From assembly GCA_022842985.1 (NCBI GenBank), contig JALHON010000015.1:1-34035 (forward strand): a stretch of DNA of 34,035 nucleotides. The letters run 5' to 3'. The notes under the pieces are model-generated. The model did not search any database. It had not been told where the DNA came from and was given only the letters and a program-made list of their open reading frames with translations. Made by a program: the position numbers and the translations under genes. This DNA comes from Acidobacteriota bacterium. Its GTDB lineage: Bacteria; Acidobacteriota; Vicinamibacteria; Vicinamibacterales; UBA2999. Positions 33,262 through 34,035 of this stretch are shown piece after piece (within the stretch, counting starts at the first letter, position 1; the number at the start of each line of letters is the position of its first letter).

Positions 33262-34035
33262 GTGGCTGATTCCCCCAGCCGGACAGATACCCCCAGTCTG
33301 TCGCGGGAACTTTCGGATCTCGTTCTCGAACTCTCGGTCGCCGTTCACAAACACGCGATGTATCCGCCGGGCCATCCGGCGCTGGCACGCGTCGCCGACG
33401 GGGTATTGCAGCGCCTTGCGCGCCTGTTCGTCGATCGCGAGCAGGTCGCGATCGGCGTCGCCCGCCGGCAGTTGATCGTGGAAGGTGTGGCCACCGACCA
33501 GGCGCATCCGGTGCTGCGGCGGCTGGCCGAATCCCTGCACGCCCATCAGCTCGGCGCGGTGAGTCTGCTGCGCGGGGCCGAGGTCTTCGAGATCAGTGCC
33601 GCACTGCGGGTGCTGGCGACGGAACCCGACCAGGGCGGCGCGATCGGCCTCCTTCCGGCGGAGACGCGGCCGTCGTGGCCACACATCCGCCTGCATCCCC
33701 TGACCTTCGACAATCTGGCGATCGTCTCGGGGCCCGAGGGCGAGGCCCCCGCGGGTGCGCGCAGCTCGCACGGCGCGGAGCTCTGGCTCGGGCTGGCCCA
33801 GGCGGCGCTCGCCGGCGATGGGCCGCGCGAGGCGCAGGCGGCCACCGCTGACACGGCGCCAGAAACACTGGCGCGCGCCATCGACGCGCATACCGGTGCG
33901 CAGGCCTACGACCAGGTGATCGCGGGCTATCTGCTGCAGATCGCGCAGGCGCTGCGGTCGGCCAGTGGCGCCGAGGCCGACGCGCTGCGGGCGCGCACGT
34001 CGGGCCTTATCTCCGCGCTGCAGCCGGCCACGCTG
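33262..34035 (+). CDS. Unrecognised cytoplasmic protein, 3'-partial
   Basis: The frame from GTG 33262 stays open to the window end (258 codons) and is missing from the supplied ORF track only because it has no stop. The product begins MADSPSRTDTPSLSRELSDLVLELSVAVHKHAMYPPGHPALARVADGVLQRL and continues with IGVARRQLIVEGVATDQAHPVLRRLAESLHAHQLGAVSLLRG. It has a helical, repeat-like look (paired LxxLAxxLHxH helices). A structured WPHIRLHPLTFDNLAIV segment and more helices follow. I do not recognise it; HEAT-like repeats downstream are possible but unseen. It has its own candidate promoter. Confidence 0.75.
   Translation, partial: MADSPSRTDTPSLSRELSDLVLELSVAVHKHAMYPPGHPALARVADGVLQRLARLFVDREQVAIGVARRQLIVEGVATDQAHPVLRRLAESLHAHQLGAVSLLRGAEVFEISAALRVLATEPDQGGAIGLLPAETRPSWPHIRLHPLTFDNLAIVSGPEGEAPAGARSSHGAELWLGLAQAALAGDGPREAQAATADTAPETLARAIDAHTGAQAYDQVIAGYLLQIAQALRSASGAEADALRARTSGLISALQPATL

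Overview
The window is about 34 kb of very GC-rich DNA, tightly packed with genes on both strands. Several gene types suggest Acidobacteriota, probably a Vicinamibacteria/Luteitalea-type soil bacterium. These are a PadR regulator beside an ADOP-type ABC permease with its N-terminal prefix, a secreted cytochrome c/copper monooxygenase-like pair, a PQQ sugar dehydrogenase and a DUF5655 protein. The taxon is an inference from gene content; the window has no rRNA, tRNA or other marker.

Layout. (1) 1-3.1 kb: two-component signalling, with the C-terminus of a probable histidine kinase, a single-domain response regulator and a divergent CHASE3-PAS hybrid kinase. (2) 3.1-5.05 kb: a DUF4429 protein and a Tat-exported amidohydrolase. 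(3) 5.06-10.07 kb, minus strand: a homogentisate (tyrosine) catabolic operon in the order unknown 295-aa protein, hppD, Rieske ferredoxin, hmgA, fahA. A LysR regulator reads divergently from the operon head. The unknown protein and the Rieske protein are unexpected members, and maiA is absent. (4) 11.1-12.1 kb: a small protein with a nucleotidyltransferase, then mscL. (5) 12.25-15.28 kb: a twin-palindrome operator, padR and an ADOP permease. (6) 15.3-20.8 kb: a small basic protein, a thermolysin-like metallopeptidase with no export signal, a PQQ sugar dehydrogenase and a large secreted Ig-like/ZU5-like protein. (7) 20.9-25.4 kb: a LuxR-HTH protein, a small orphan, and a PLD-helicase-DUF3427 gene with an in-frame TAA near its start and visibly lower GC, so possibly a transferred defence gene. 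(8) 25.5-29.6 kb: a histone H1-like protein, a periplasmic binding protein, and the cytochrome c/PHM-like protein with its secreted partner. (9) 29.65-34 kb: DUF5655 and a cyclase-family hydrolase, a second small-protein/nucleotidyltransferase pair, a frameshifted alpha/beta hydrolase, and the start of an unrecognised gene running off the end.

The clearest working unit is the tyrosine pathway: 4-hydroxyphenylpyruvate to homogentisate (HppD), to maleylacetoacetate (HmgA), and fumarylacetoacetate to fumarate plus acetoacetate (FahA). The isomerase between the last two steps must lie elsewhere or be bypassed.

The main novelty candidates are: the disrupted PLD-helicase-DUF3427 gene; two separate copies of an uncharacterised small-helical-protein/nucleotidyltransferase module; the unknown protein and Rieske protein embedded in the homogentisate operon; GGGGAC/GGGGTC palindromes, one of them inside hmgA coding sequence; and a recurrent -10 hexamer 6-8 nt before start codons, pointing to leaderless mRNAs. 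No CRISPR array, tRNA, rRNA or transposase gene was seen.
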